Notes under the pieces: generated by a model
Databases searched by the model: none
Told to the model about the DNA's origin: nothing
The model's input: only the letters and a program-made list of their open reading frames with translations
Program-made: the position numbers and the translations under genes
In this document: positions 1 to 8,266 of the stretch, in pieces
How the letters are laid out: the number at the start of each line of letters is the position of its first letter
How positions within the stretch are numbered: the stretch's first letter is position 1
Assembly (NCBI RefSeq): GCF_002246015.1
Contig: NZ_NOLJ01000002.1
Location: 586,449 to 650,448, forward strand
Length of the DNA: 64,000 nt
Direction: 5' to 3'
DNA from: Nostoc sp. 'Peltigera membranacea cyanobiont' 210A
Lineage (GTDB): Bacteria > Cyanobacteriota > Cyanobacteriia > Cyanobacteriales > Nostocaceae

Positions 1-2
1 AC

Positions 3-314
3 CTCAAGGAGTGGATTGCTCAACCTTGTGAACCCACACCAATTAAAGATGATTTACTGGTTAAAATTTTTGCTGGCCATATTGTTCCTAAGGAAATTAT
101 CTTGGCAGAGCTAGAAAATCACCAAAAAGCCCATCAAAAAAAATTGTCTACGTACCATAACTTAGAACAGCGTTACTTTCAGAATCCGCAAGAACTGCCA
201 GAATCAGGCAAATTTCAGTATTTAACTCTCCTAAATGGCATTAGTTATGAAACACATTGGCTAGCCTGGTGTAACCAAGTAATGGAGTTATTGAACCAAA
301 GAATCGAAAAATAG
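3..314 (+). CDS. PadR-family transcriptional regulator, C-terminal part (cut by window start)
   Basis: The frame is open from the first bases of the window, so this is the last ~103 residues of a longer gene. The visible part begins LKEWIAQP, followed by DDLLVKIFAGHIVP and a helical stretch with ENHQKAHQ and LEQRYF. This matches the C-terminal dimerisation (Vir-like) domain of PadR regulators, in which a WL..P turn after the winged helix leads into an LLLK(L/I)F helix. The N-terminal DNA-binding winged helix lies outside the window, so target and ligand cannot be judged. A TTG at 102 is internal and not a plausible start. The next gene follows after 84 bp on the same strand. Confidence 0.8.
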   Translation, partial: LKEWIAQPCEPTPIKDDLLVKIFAGHIVPKEIILAELENHQKAHQKKLSTYHNLEQRYFQNPQELPESGKFQYLTLLNGISYETHWLAWCNQVMELLNQRIEK

Positions 315-398
315 TCGCAATGTCTAACTTAAGTTTTCCTCGTATCTACACGCTGTTTGGTAAAATATCTGGGTCGTTTAGTCTGATTATCTCCATCT

Positions 399-902
399 TT
401 GAGCCAATCAACAGACCTTATTAACCTCGATACATTAGCCCAAGAACTGGCGACAATCCAGCAAACAGGTTCTAAAAGAATTGCCTTGCTAGGTTCTCGT
501 CACGTCCCGATAACGCATCAGAATCTTATTGAAATGATGACTTATGCCCTAGTTTTATCGGGTAATCGAATCATTACTTCTGGTGCTACAGGTACGAATT
601 CAGCGGCCATCAAGGGAGCAACGCGGGCTGATGCAAATTTGTTGACGGTGATTCTACCCCAAAGTCTGGAACGCCAGCCTTTAGAATCGCGCCAGCAACT
701 AGAACAGGTAATGCATCTAGTCGAAAATCCCAGTAATGATAATTTGTCTCTGGCGGAAGCTAGTTATTTGTGCAACAAGGAAATTGTCTCCCGTTGCCAG
801 CAACTAATCTGCTTTGCGTTTCACGACAGTCGCACCCTGTTACAAACTTGTCAGGATGCAGAAGAACAAAGAAAAGTGGTGACGCTTTTCTACTTTGATT
901 AG
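399..902 (+). CDS. DprA/Smf-like (Rossmann, LOG-type) cyanobacterial protein
   Basis: A 167-residue protein with KRIALLGSRHVPITHQ near residue 27 and IITSGATGTNSAAIKGA near residue 60. This is the GSR...SGGA..G.D pattern of the DprA/LOG Rossmann fold, here in the short form that cyanobacterial genomes annotate as DNA recombination-mediator protein A. It lacks the flanking SAM and winged-helix domains of full DprA, so a role in natural transformation is not assured; nucleotide or ssDNA binding is the general inference. The start is TTG, because an in-frame stop lies 15 bp upstream and the first residues MSQSTDL fit the family. It is followed by a short-tandem-repeat spacer. Confidence 0.75.
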   Translation: MSQSTDLINLDTLAQELATIQQTGSKRIALLGSRHVPITHQNLIEMMTYALVLSGNRIITSGATGTNSAAIKGATRADANLLTVILPQSLERQPLESRQQLEQVMHLVENPSNDNLSLAEASYLCNKEIVSRCQQLICFAFHDSRTLLQTCQDAEEQRKVVTLFYFD

Positions 903-989
903 TCATTTGTCATTTGTCTTTTGTCATTTGTATTTGACTAATGACTAATGACTGATGACTGATGACTAATAACCAATGACTAATAAGTA
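903..989. repeat. Heptameric short tandem repeats (STRR)
   Basis: The whole gap between two genes is made of degenerate 7-bp units, first TCATTTG-like and then ATGACTA-like, about a dozen in all. This is the STRR type known from Nostoc/Anabaena. The array runs right up to the next start codon. Confidence 0.85.
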
Positions 990-1388
990 ATGATAATTTT
1001 TTTGTACTCGATCGCTGCTGCTGCCTGTCTCATTTATGTGCCATTTTTGCTAGTAGCTTATGCCCGTGCGCGTATTGGGCCTGAAATGCTTTCTACTCCT
1101 CGCGCCCTGTTTGATAAATTGCCACCTTATGCCCAACGGGCTACTTGGGCACATCAGAACACCTTTGAAGCCTTTATGATATTTGCCGCAGCCGCATTGA
1201 TGGCTTATGTAACTGGTGTAAATTCTTTTACAGCCCAAGTAGCTGCGATCGCCTTTGTGGTGGCCCGTTTCCTATACTCAATTTTTTATATTTTGAATAT
1301 ACCCCTTTTGCGATCGCTGATGTTTGCCATTGGCATCCTTGGCTGTGGCACTCTCTTTTTCTTGAGCATCATCCAAGCTACTAATTAA
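990..1388 (+). CDS. MAPEG family membrane protein
   Basis: A 132-residue, four-helix integral membrane protein. Hydrophobic segments lie at about residues 2-24, 58-76, 80-100 and 105-128. The hydrophilic loop between helices 1 and 2 carries RARIGPEML and ATWAHQNTFEAF, close to the conserved R.N..E..p.f pattern of MAPEG (membrane-associated proteins in eicosanoid and glutathione metabolism). Bacterial members are mostly uncharacterised, some with glutathione transferase or peroxidase activity. The ATG immediately follows a tandem-repeat spacer with no clear Shine-Dalgarno sequence. It is 94 bp upstream of the YajQ gene on the same strand. Confidence 0.8.
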   Translation: MIIFLYSIAAAACLIYVPFLLVAYARARIGPEMLSTPRALFDKLPPYAQRATWAHQNTFEAFMIFAAAALMAYVTGVNSFTAQVAAIAFVVARFLYSIFYILNIPLLRSLMFAIGILGCGTLFFLSIIQATN

Positions 1389-1390
1389 GT

Positions 1391-1421
1391 GGGGCATTGG
1401 GCATGGGGCATTGGGCATGGG
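1391..1421. repeat. Short direct repeats (GGGGCATTGGGCAT units)
   Basis: Two adjacent copies of GGGGCATTGGGCAT plus a partial third sit just after the MAPEG stop codon. Related GGGGCATTGGG text recurs near 3090, 3206 and 26413, so this is a dispersed low-complexity repeat. Confidence 0.7.
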
Positions 1422-1482
1422 AATTATTATTAATGTTTTATGCCCAATTCCAAAATCCAAAATCTAAAATCCAAAATGTTTT

Positions 1483-1974
1483 ATGGCTTCTACTTTTTCC
1501 TTTGACATTGTGAGCGACTTTGACCGACAAGAGTTGGTTAACGCCGTCGATCAAGTTATCCGAGATATCAAAGGTCGTTACGACCTCAAAGACACTGAAA
1601 CTACTGTCGAGTTAGTTGAAGAAAGTATTAATGTTAGCACTGACAGCGAGTTTACCTTAGATTCTGTACACACCATTCTGCGAGAAAAAGCCGCCAAGCG
1701 TAACCTTTCCCAAAAAATCTTTGATTTTGGCAAGGTTGAGTCAGCCAGTGGTAATCGCGTGCGTCAAGAAATCAAACTCAAAAAAGGCATAAGTCAGGAA
1801 ATCGCCAAACAAATTTCCAAATTGATTCGGGATGAATTCAAAAAGGTACAAGCTTCAATTCAAGGGGATGCTGTGCGGGTTTCTGCTAAATCTAAAGATG
1901 ACTTGCAAGTTGTCATGCAGCGGCTAAAACAAGAAGACTACCCAGTTGCTTTGCAATTTACAAATTATCGTTAA
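1483..1974 (+). CDS. yajQ: YajQ family nucleotide/cyclic-di-GMP-binding protein
   Basis: A 163-residue protein starting [18 protein letters not shown], with internal KGRYDLKD, an [15 protein letters not shown] helix, [18 protein letters not shown] and the C-terminal [11 protein letters not shown]. These are the hallmarks of the YajQ family, two ferredoxin-like domains in about 163 residues, so the length is exactly as expected. E. coli YajQ binds nucleic acid or nucleotides, and a Xanthomonas member is a c-di-GMP effector acting with a LysR regulator. The role in cyanobacteria is unknown. The gene is complete and intact. Confidence 0.92.
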   Translation: MASTFSFDIVSDFDRQELVNAVDQVIRDIKGRYDLKDTETTVELVEESINVSTDSEFTLDSVHTILREKAAKRNLSQKIFDFGKVESASGNRVRQEIKLKKGISQEIAKQISKLIRDEFKKVQASIQGDAVRVSAKSKDDLQVVMQRLKQEDYPVALQFTNYR

Positions 1975-2023
1975 AAGATTCGTAATTCGTAGTTAAAAAG
2001 TCAATTACGAATTACGAATTATT

Positions 2024-2581
2024 TTAAGTCTGTCCGCCAATACTTCTTAGAAATGCCGGACGCTCAGATAATTGCTTCATATAGTTCAAAACTGTTGGAT
2101 AGGGGCTGAGGTCTAGCTTCAGTATCATGGGAATATAATTCAGAATAGACCCCACTGCCACATCAGCAACAGTGAACTCATTGCCAAGTACAAAAGGTTG
2201 CTTACTGAAAATTTCATTTAACGGAGTCAACAAACGGGGCATTTCCCGTTCCCGATTCTCCTCTCCAAAAATCCCTGGAGCAAGGGTAGCATTAGCAAAC
2301 AAAACCCATTGGGAAAATACAGCACGTTCTTGGAGTGAAAGTGGAGTTTTACTATACTTATCGGCAAGATACAGCAAAATTGCCCCAGATTCCCAAAGCT
2401 GAAAATCCTCATCAACAATTGCTGGGACTTTACCAAATGGGTTAATTGCTAAATATGCAGGCTGGAGGTGTTCACCCGCCTGCATATCAAGCTTGACGAA
2501 TTCGTAGGGAATTCCTAATTCCTCTAAATACCAGTGAACAATTGAGGCTCGACTACGAGCGCCACCGTAAAGTTTTAGCAT
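2024..2581 (-). CDS. Glutathione S-transferase family protein
   Basis: A 185-residue soluble protein with an N-terminal thioredoxin-like domain (MLKLYGGARSRASIVHWYLE; cis-Pro at residue 53 in GKVPAIVD; E64-S65 of the glutathione-binding ESGAILLYLA motif). A helical C-terminal domain with FTVADVAVGSIL follows, the usual N-capping motif. It would conjugate or reduce substrates with glutathione in the cytoplasm; the substrate is unknown. At 185 residues it is a little shorter than typical GSTs (200-220), mostly in the C-terminal helices. It starts 6 bp downstream of the next minus-strand gene's stop codon, so the two are probably co-transcribed. Confidence 0.9.
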   Translation of the reverse strand: MLKLYGGARSRASIVHWYLEELGIPYEFVKLDMQAGEHLQPAYLAINPFGKVPAIVDEDFQLWESGAILLYLADKYSKTPLSLQERAVFSQWVLFANATLAPGIFGEENREREMPRLLTPLNEIFSKQPFVLGNEFTVADVAVGSILNYIPMILKLDLSPYPTVLNYMKQLSERPAFLRSIGGQT

Positions 2582-2587
2582 AATTAC

Positions 2588-3052
2588 TTAAAGCACTTTG
2601 TGAGTATGAGAATGCTGTTTCACGTTATCTTCTTTGGTGACAACTCTGGCGGCGTTTAACACCCGTTTCCGCTCAATGGAATACTTAAATTCAGTGTAGT
2701 TTGTACCCAAGGGAATCAGGGATTTTGCAGATTCACGACGTTTGTAAGTACGAGCTGCTGCAAATGCCCGTGGCACAAATTCCTCTCCAAACTGAGCCGA
2801 CTCTGGGAAGCCATCTGGCAGCAGTGGTGAATCGCCATCCAGCACAGATCCCAAAGTTGTGGCATGAGCCAGCTTATAGGAGGTAGGAATGCCCTTTAAC
2901 AGCGCTTCCACAGCCGCAGAGGGAATCGGTTCTATAACTTCGATTTGATAAACTTCTCCATCTTCTTTGACGAAGCAGGTTGCCAAGCCGATGACAATGT
3001 AATCATCGGTTGCTAAATCAGGGGCATTGGGATAAGAAGTTGCGGTTGTCAT
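2588..3052 (-). CDS. Conserved hypothetical protein, probably cyanobacterial
   Basis: A 154-residue soluble protein beginning MTTATSYPNAPDLATDDYIVIGLATCF. No catalytic motif is recognised. Features are an acidic first half, a short hydrophobic strand IVIGLATCFV, a proline-rich middle (SPLLPDGFPESAQFGEEFVP) and a basic, hydrophilic end. The upstream ATG at 3067 would add only MRNFP; the ATG at 3052 is preferred because GAG lies at a suitable distance upstream. It is the first gene of a probable two-gene unit with the glutathione transferase 6 bp downstream, which hints at a shared redox or stress context but proves nothing. Confidence 0.6.
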   Translation of the reverse strand: MTTATSYPNAPDLATDDYIVIGLATCFVKEDGEVYQIEVIEPIPSAAVEALLKGIPTSYKLAHATTLGSVLDGDSPLLPDGFPESAQFGEEFVPRAFAAARTYKRRESAKSLIPLGTNYTEFKYSIERKRVLNAARVVTKEDNVKQHSHTHKVL

Positions 3053-3557
3053 CGGGAAATTTCTCAAAACTTAAAAATTGAATTTAGGGAATGGGGCATA
3101 GGGCAAAACAGTTCCGGGTTCCGAGTGCTGAGTAGGGAATCTCACTTCTTTACTCAGAACTCAGCACGGGCTAAACGCCCCGCTAACATAATTGGGCACT
3201 ATTGAGGGGCATTGGGTATTAATTACTCTCCCCTTGCTTCTCCTGCTTCCTCATCCCCTCTTTAACGAACGGCTTGTTGGCATTCTACCAATTTGCTGCT
3301 CTCACTACTTGACTAGTCTTTGAGATTTAACGTCTGCTATTTCTGGAATTTGCCTTCGGGATCAAGTATCCATGAATAGGTTTGAGGAGCAATTGTTTAT
3401 TTAGGGCGTAGATTTCTACTGGTGTGAGTAGTTAAATTCAGTCTTGAGATGGCTTTCAAGTAACCATAAATACCTTAAAAATAGACACAGTGGTAAAACC
3501 ACCATCGGTAAAAACTAGACTTTTATTTCATAAAGCAGGGATTTCAGGCAGGGAAAG
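3053..3557. other. Intergenic region with dispersed repeat text, no gene seen
   Basis: 505 bp between divergent genes. It holds GGGGCATTGGG-type low-complexity text, one copy of the AGCACGGGCTAAACGCC repeat (3163-3187) and a small perfect hairpin GTGGT-AAA-ACCAC near 3490. Promoters for both flanking genes should lie here, but no convincing -35/-10 pair was identified. Confidence 0.6.
3163..3187. repeat. Dispersed repeat AGCACGGGCTAAACGCC..., copy 1
   Basis: This copy matches the two tandem copies at 5027-5059 and 5065-5097 over about 24 bp. The unit contains the inverted motif GGGC/GCCC and is preceded by the same CTCAGCACT-like text. Confidence 0.8.
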
Positions 3558-4277
3558 ATGAATATTCACTCATTTTTAGCTGACGATGACCAGCAAAGTA
3601 ACCAATATAAATATGTTCTAAATACTACAAACAAACTTCAAGAGCGGAGGAAAAACGATCGCAGCGAATCTATTTTTGGGGATAGCGACTTGCGCTCTTG
3701 TGCTTTGAGGTTGGCTCAACAAGGAGATTGTACTGAAGCGATCGCACTTTTAACCCAACTAATTTTCCGCCATCCCGACAATGCCGTTGATTACAACAAC
3801 CGGGGGCTAATTTATTTCCAAAGTGGCGAAAGGGAAAAAGCGCTTTCCGACTATAATACTGCCCTTAAATTTAATCCTTATTTGGCTAGTGCTTATAATA
3901 ACCGCGCAAATTACTACGCGGCTTGTGGAGAATTAGCAGTAGCAATTGCCGACTACGATCGAGCGATTGATTTGAAACCTCACCATGTCCGGGCGTGGAT
4001 TAACCGAGGCATTACTTGGCGAGATTTAGGGCAATACGAGGTGGCAATTGAGAATTTTGAGGTAGCACTGCTTTTCGGTCAACTAGAAGGTCATATCTGG
4101 GCTGAACGCGGCAGAAGTTACCATCTTTGGGGCGACTGGAATTGTGCCATCTCTGATTATCGTCGCGCCCTCACTCAACTGCCCTCTCTCGACAACGATA
4201 AGGATATTATTGGTTGTCGCTTGCGTTTACAACTCGAAAATTGGCTAGACGAGTTACTATCTCAATCAACGTCCTAA
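3558..4277 (+). CDS. Tetratricopeptide repeat protein
   Basis: A 239-residue protein with about five TPR units at residues 43-76, 77-110, 111-144, 145-178 and 179-212. They contain typical AIALLTQLI, DYNNRGLIYFQSG, AYNNRANYYAACGE and WINRGITWRDLGQYEVAIENF text. The first ~40 residues are polar and not repeat-like. No signal peptide or membrane segment is seen, so it is presumably a cytoplasmic protein-protein interaction scaffold. The partner is unknown, and no enzymatic domain is attached. The ATG is preceded by a purine-rich AGGGAAAG. It stands alone, with 270 bp to the next gene on the opposite strand. Confidence 0.85.
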   Translation: MNIHSFLADDDQQSNQYKYVLNTTNKLQERRKNDRSESIFGDSDLRSCALRLAQQGDCTEAIALLTQLIFRHPDNAVDYNNRGLIYFQSGEREKALSDYNTALKFNPYLASAYNNRANYYAACGELAVAIADYDRAIDLKPHHVRAWINRGITWRDLGQYEVAIENFEVALLFGQLEGHIWAERGRSYHLWGDWNCAISDYRRALTQLPSLDNDKDIIGCRLRLQLENWLDELLSQSTS

Positions 4278-4362
4278 TTGGTAGATTAGTCCTTCTGGGA
4301 GATTCAAAATTCAAAAAGTAAATTCTTCATTTTGAATTTTTAATTTTGAATTTTTAATTGGA

Positions 4363-4403
4363 GCGATCGCGCAGCGTCTCGTACAGAAGCGACGCTGTAT
4401 CGC
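4363..4403. repeat. Palindromic dispersed repeat (GCGATCGC...TATCGC)
   Basis: A 41-bp imperfect inverted repeat: CAGCGTC pairs with GACGCTG and the outer GCGAT with ATCGC. It belongs to the same general class of small palindromic Nostoc repeats as those at 23519, 31003 and 34408, although its loop differs. Confidence 0.7.
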
Positions 4404-4546
4404 TAATGACTAATAGATGATAACTACATAGCTATTCAAAAATTAGCTATTAACCATTACTTATTAGCAATAATATAAATTAACACCCGGTTTATACGTA
4501 GCCTGAATCACAATAAACCTAAATAATCCCAAATTCGCCATTTGTC

Positions 4547-4957
4547 TTAGGGTGACGAGTCTATTTGCTCATCTTCTCGGCGATCTTGATTCATCAACAC
4601 GATCTGACGCTGGCTTGGATCGAATCGGTATCCTTGTCGTTGTCTAATAATTTTAGCTTCTTGCGGATCAAAGTTACGGCTAAATTCTGCCTGCAAACCA
4701 TTGACATGTCCTTCCATCAGCTTAACTTCAGTACTCATTTCTCGCAATTTTTCTTGCTGTAACCAATGATAAGGCAAGAGTTGTGTTAAAGCAGATGCTG
4801 CAACGGCTGTAATCACAAGATTGACCGCTATTTTGGCTGTGCTTTCCAGTGCCATCACTCGGTAAGAACGTTGACGAAGATGCCGCTTTGGTCGAGGAGT
4901 GACACGGCGTTTTTGTATAGGTTGTGACGGTGGTCTAGATGGTTGAATCGCGTTCAT
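4547..4957 (-). CDS. Small membrane protein with basic N-terminus and coiled coil
   Basis: A 136-residue protein. Residues 1-35 are proline/arginine-rich and basic; about 40-65 is one hydrophobic segment (IAVNLVITAVAASALTQLLPY); then comes a predicted coiled coil (QEKLREMSTEVKLMEGHVNGLQ); and the tail is polar with RRQGYRFDPSQRQIVLMNQ. The topology, a short cytoplasmic basic end with a single-pass helix and an extracytoplasmic coiled coil, resembles DivIC/FtsL-type proteins, but no sequence identity to these is claimed. It appears to be a cyanobacterial conserved protein. Transcription would start in the repeat-rich region at 4958-5307. Confidence 0.6.
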   Translation of the reverse strand: MNAIQPSRPPSQPIQKRRVTPRPKRHLRQRSYRVMALESTAKIAVNLVITAVAASALTQLLPYHWLQQEKLREMSTEVKLMEGHVNGLQAEFSRNFDPQEAKIIRQRQGYRFDPSQRQIVLMNQDRREDEQIDSSP

Positions 4958-5026
4958 GATGCTAAAAAATAACCTCGCTTAGTGAAGGGAAGTACTATCA
5001 AGAGTGCTGAGTGAGATTTCCAACTC

Positions 5027-5097
5027 AGCACGGGCTAAACGCCCCGCTACCGCTAACAGCACTTAGCACGGGCTAAACGCCCCGCTACCGCTAACAG
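5027..5097. repeat. Dispersed repeat AGCACGGGCTAAACGCC..., tandem copies 2 and 3
   Basis: Two 33-bp units at 5027-5059 and 5065-5097, period 38 bp, identical over AGCACGGGCTAAACGCCCCG and the following CTACCGCTAACAG. A third copy lies at 3163-3187. It is noncoding and probably a dispersed Nostoc repeat. Confidence 0.85.
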
Positions 5098-5207
5098 TAC
5101 TCAGATATCAGCACTCCTGAATGCTTGATTTAGCTGTCATATTACTTCATTTTTTTGAAATAGCTACAAGTGTCGCATTAGTTAAAAAATAACCTGGCTT
5201 ACGTAAG

Positions 5208-5258
5208 TGCAAGGTTTCCAGATTTTATGGCATAAAGCCATAGAATCTGGAAATTGCA
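5208..5258 (-). terminator. Long hairpin downstream of psaM, possible transcription terminator
   Basis: A near-perfect inverted repeat: TTTCCAGATT and TATGGC pair with GCCATA and AATCTGGAAA around an ATAAA loop, and TGCA closes the base. It lies 50 bp beyond the psaM stop codon. On the minus strand it is followed some 20 nt later by a T-rich run (TTATTTTTTAAC). The distance to the T-run is longer than in a canonical intrinsic terminator, so it may instead stabilise the psaM mRNA. Confidence 0.55.
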
Positions 5259-5307
5259 CCCCGTACTGCCAGGATTATTAGCTTTTTAACTGTGTCACAT
5301 CGGAGCG

Positions 5308-5439
5308 TTATTTGTAAAGTTCTGTGGCTAATCGCCAAGCCAGAACTCCTGGGATCAAGGCTACAACTAGAGCGATGTAGACTTGAGTATCTGAGATGGA
5401 AGATATCTGAGCGATGTACAGAGTATCTAAGATAGGCAT
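5308..5439 (-). CDS. psaM: Photosystem I reaction centre subunit XII (PsaM)
   Basis: A 43-residue single-helix protein whose last 30 residues read SISDTQVYIALVVALIPG, then VLAWRLATELYK. This is the diagnostic PsaM sequence: a thylakoid membrane helix with a conserved LATELYK end. PsaM stabilises the PSI trimer near PsaB and carries chlorophyll/carotenoid contacts. The usual length is about 30-32 residues. Here the ORF starts about 12 residues earlier with MPILDTLYIAQIS. The ATG at 5439 has a strong GGAGG 9 nt upstream, and no alternative ATG lies nearer the conserved part. The extension looks like a partial duplication of ISDTQVYIA (see findings). Monocistronic by context. Confidence 0.93.
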   Translation of the reverse strand: MPILDTLYIAQISSISDTQVYIALVVALIPGVLAWRLATELYK

Positions 5440-5597
5440 GGCTGAAAACCTCCTAACCTGAATAGATTTTGAACAGTTCGTTTACTACTTTTCCTTGTTT
5501 TGCCAAGATTGTGGAATATCTTGTTACAAGATGCAACAAAAGCAGTTATTTGTCAGTAGTCCTTATTTATTCTCCATTAAAAAAATTTATAAAAATT

Positions 5598-6869
5598 ATG
5601 AATTTATATCTGGGTATCGACTTCGGCACATCTGGCGCACGCGCTGTGGTGATTGACGAGGAAGCCTCTTGTATTCACGCAGAGGTGCGATATCCCTTTC
5701 CCGACTCACCAAATGCCGTTACGCCAAAAATTTGGCAGGAGGCATTGTTTGCGTTGGTGGAACAAATACCTGACCAATTACGGCGAGAAATTAAAGCGAT
5801 CGCAATCAATGGGACTTCTTCCACCGTTTTGCTGGTCGATGCTGCTGGCAACCCTGTAGATGCACCACTTTTGTACAACGATACGCGGGGATCATTGGTG
5901 CTAGAGCATTTGACGAGTATCGCACCCCCCAATCATACAGTGTTGAGTGCCACCTCCAGCCTCGCTAAACTTTTGTGGATGAGACAATTACCATCTTTTA
6001 GTGAAGCTAGATATTTCCTGCATCAAGCAGATTGGCTGGCGTTTCTGCTGCATGGACAGTTGGGTATTAGCGATTACCATAATGCTTTAAAGCTGGGTTA
6101 TGACGTAGAAGAGTTGAAATACCCAGAATGGCTAGAATTGCTGCAAATACCCATTCAGCTACCCAAAGTTTTACCTCCTGGGACTCCGATTGCCCAATTG
6201 CGTCCTAAAATTGCGGATAAATTCGGTTTCCGCCGTGATTGTCTGATATGTGCTGGTACAACTGATAGTATTGCAGCTTTTCTCGCCAGTGGCGCAAAAT
6301 TACCCGGTGAAGCCGTGACTTCCCTTGGTTCAACTTTGGTACTAAAGTTGTTAAGTCGTACCCGTGTAGAAGATGCCAGATATGGGATTTACAGCCATCG
6401 GTTGGGTGATTTGTGGCTAACTGGGGGCGCTTCTAATACTGGGGGTGCAGTACTAAGGCAATTTTTCACAAACGCTGAGTTAGAAAGCCTTAGCTGTGAG
6501 ATTAATCCATCAAAAGCCAGCGAGTTAGATTATTATCCGTTATTGAAGGTAGGCGATCGCTTTCCGATCAACGATCCCAATTTACCCTCACGATTGTCAC
6601 CACGCCCAGATAACCCAGTGGAATTTTTGCATGGGTTATTAGAAAGCATTGCCCGCATAGAAGCGCGAGGGTATGAATTATTACAGCAAATCGGCGCAGA
6701 CAAATTGAGTTGTGTTTATACTGCTGGCGGTGGCGCGGCGAATGACACTTGGACTGCAATTAGGGCGCGTCATTTGCAGGTTCCTGTAGTCGCGTCAGTG
6801 TACACAGAAGCAGCTTATGGAACGGCGCTGTTGGCTATGGGAGGCGGAATTAAGGGTGAACAAGAGTAA
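5598..6869 (+). CDS. FGGY-family pentulose kinase (ribulokinase-like, SePSK type)
   Basis: A 423-residue sugar kinase starting MNLYLGIDFGTSGARAVVID, the FGGY phosphate-binding motif with D8. The second catalytic aspartate is D223 in CAGTTDSIAAF, and the C-terminal lobe has GASNTGGAVL and TAGGGAANDTW. Length and motifs match the cyanobacterial/plant XK-1 branch. Its Synechococcus elongatus member (SePSK) phosphorylates D-ribulose, so xylulokinase labels for this branch are doubtful. An upstream in-frame start at 5469 would add 43 residues unlike the family and reach into the psaM promoter, so the ATG at 5598 is chosen. It is divergent from psaM. Confidence 0.85.
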   Translation: MNLYLGIDFGTSGARAVVIDEEASCIHAEVRYPFPDSPNAVTPKIWQEALFALVEQIPDQLRREIKAIAINGTSSTVLLVDAAGNPVDAPLLYNDTRGSLVLEHLTSIAPPNHTVLSATSSLAKLLWMRQLPSFSEARYFLHQADWLAFLLHGQLGISDYHNALKLGYDVEELKYPEWLELLQIPIQLPKVLPPGTPIAQLRPKIADKFGFRRDCLICAGTTDSIAAFLASGAKLPGEAVTSLGSTLVLKLLSRTRVEDARYGIYSHRLGDLWLTGGASNTGGAVLRQFFTNAELESLSCEINPSKASELDYYPLLKVGDRFPINDPNLPSRLSPRPDNPVEFLHGLLESIARIEARGYELLQQIGADKLSCVYTAGGGAANDTWTAIRARHLQVPVVASVYTEAAYGTALLAMGGGIKGEQE

Positions 6870-7051
6870 TTGTGTAACAATCTTTTCGTAGGTATTTCGT
6901 AAATCAGTATCTATCCCAGTGACAATCTACATATCTCGGCCGATACTGTGATTATTAGATACCGGACTATAGATTCCAGGTTTATGATCTGGGCAGCTAT
7001 TCGGGGATGGGTGCTTCGCAGCAAGCGAATGTCATCTGTCCCCTTTATTAA

Positions 7052-8266
7052 TTATTGGTGTGAGTTCTGAGGGATTAGGAGAAAAAGGTTTTTTAAGAAG
7101 GTTTGACCTGCGCGATCGAGATTATCATCTAGGGAAAAGGTGAGGCTGCGGACTCGGATTTGATCGCTTATAATATCCAGTGGCTGTGTCAAGTCTTTAG
7201 GGTATATCAAGAAGGCTTGCTTGCATTTTGTTGTGTTGGCGTAGCTGATCATTTGATGAATATCTGTATTTTCTGCCCGTTCAGGGGCTTTATACTTTGT
7301 ATCCAAAACCGCTATTGTTTTGCCAGTAGCATCACACAGTAATATATCTATACTGAAGTGCCTATTCTGACTAATTTCTATTGGATGTTGCTGTTTGAAA
7401 AAATAGCCTTGTGGCGTGCTTTTCTTAAGCCATTCTGCAACAAAAAGTTCATATAAATGTGCCATATCGACGAGAAAGGGTAGGGTTTTATGATTTTCCT
7501 TTTCATGACTGGGACTACTATTTTCTAAAAAGAATCGACATAAATTATGTAATATTTGATAGTCTGGATTGAGGCGATTATACTGTCTGGCGATACAATC
7601 TTCTGCACTACAAGGTTGCAGCGTTACTAATCCTTGTAGATCATGATAAGCTTTTCGTACTTTTGGTGATACTCTTTCTGAACATAAACTGCTACGACCA
7701 ATGATATAAAGTGTCCATGCCAGGATTTGATTTTCTTTAACATCAGCCGTATGTTCTTCGTAATTGCATTTAAGTTTAACATTCCACGGCTTTTGAATTA
7801 TCTGTTGCACATCTAGCCTTCCCCGCACATAAGAAAGCTGCTGTGTTTTAGGCAAGTAAGTACGATATAATCCTTTGCGGTATCGCTCTAAAACTTTCTG
7901 CGCTAAAATATAAGCCAGATTATTATAAAAGTCTTCTAGAGATTCACAATCCATCCACCCTTCAAGAAAACGAAAACTTTTTAAATTGTAGGCATATTCC
8001 AGCATTCCGAAGAGGTTTTGGATAGGCACTTTCGGATTTATTTTTAGATGCAATTCAGGAGTTACAGGTATGTAACCTACCCATCCTTTAGCTTTCAGTT
8101 TCCAATGTTCTCTCGTTGTATAGGTAGGAAATTCTATATCTACTTGTGTTTTGTATTTTTCGTATAACTCGACTCCGGCTGAATAGGGTATTTTATCAAG
8201 CAGAAATAATTTATTTTCGTATTCTGTAATTTCAATGATTATTAGTTGTGATGGGTTTATATCCAT
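7052..8266 (-). CDS. mcrC: McrC-like nuclease subunit of a McrBC-type system
   Basis: A 404-residue protein of the McrC family. An N-terminal beta-rich region is followed by the conserved helix EHTADVKENQILAWTLY (about 171-187) and then DMAHLYELFVAEWL (about 267-280). A PD-(D/E)xK nuclease core follows, with D307 in SIDILL, D322-T-K324 in AVLDTKYK, and Q338 in HQMISYA. In McrBC the McrC subunit binds the McrB GTPase ring, stimulates GTP hydrolysis and cuts DNA. It is last in the operon; its start overlaps the mcrB-like stop by 10 bp, so translation is probably coupled. All nuclease residues are present, so the gene looks functional. Confidence 0.87.
   Translation of the reverse strand: MDINPSQLIIIEITEYENKLFLLDKIPYSAGVELYEKYKTQVDIEFPTYTTREHWKLKAKGWVGYIPVTPELHLKINPKVPIQNLFGMLEYAYNLKSFRFLEGWMDCESLEDFYNNLAYILAQKVLERYRKGLYRTYLPKTQQLSYVRGRLDVQQIIQKPWNVKLKCNYEEHTADVKENQILAWTLYIIGRSSLCSERVSPKVRKAYHDLQGLVTLQPCSAEDCIARQYNRLNPDYQILHNLCRFFLENSSPSHEKENHKTLPFLVDMAHLYELFVAEWLKKSTPQGYFFKQQHPIEISQNRHFSIDILLCDATGKTIAVLDTKYKAPERAENTDIHQMISYANTTKCKQAFLIYPKDLTQPLDIISDQIRVRSLTFSLDDNLDRAGQTFLKNLFLLIPQNSHQ

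Larger units (their letters stand above)
4958..5307. other. Intergenic region with repeats and a long hairpin
   Basis: 350 bp between two minus-strand genes. It holds the AGCACGGGC tandem copies and the 51-bp hairpin at 5208-5258, both listed separately. It also has two copies of AAAAAATAACCT(C/G)GCTTA, near 4965 and 5185, on either side of them. No coding potential was found. Confidence 0.6.
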
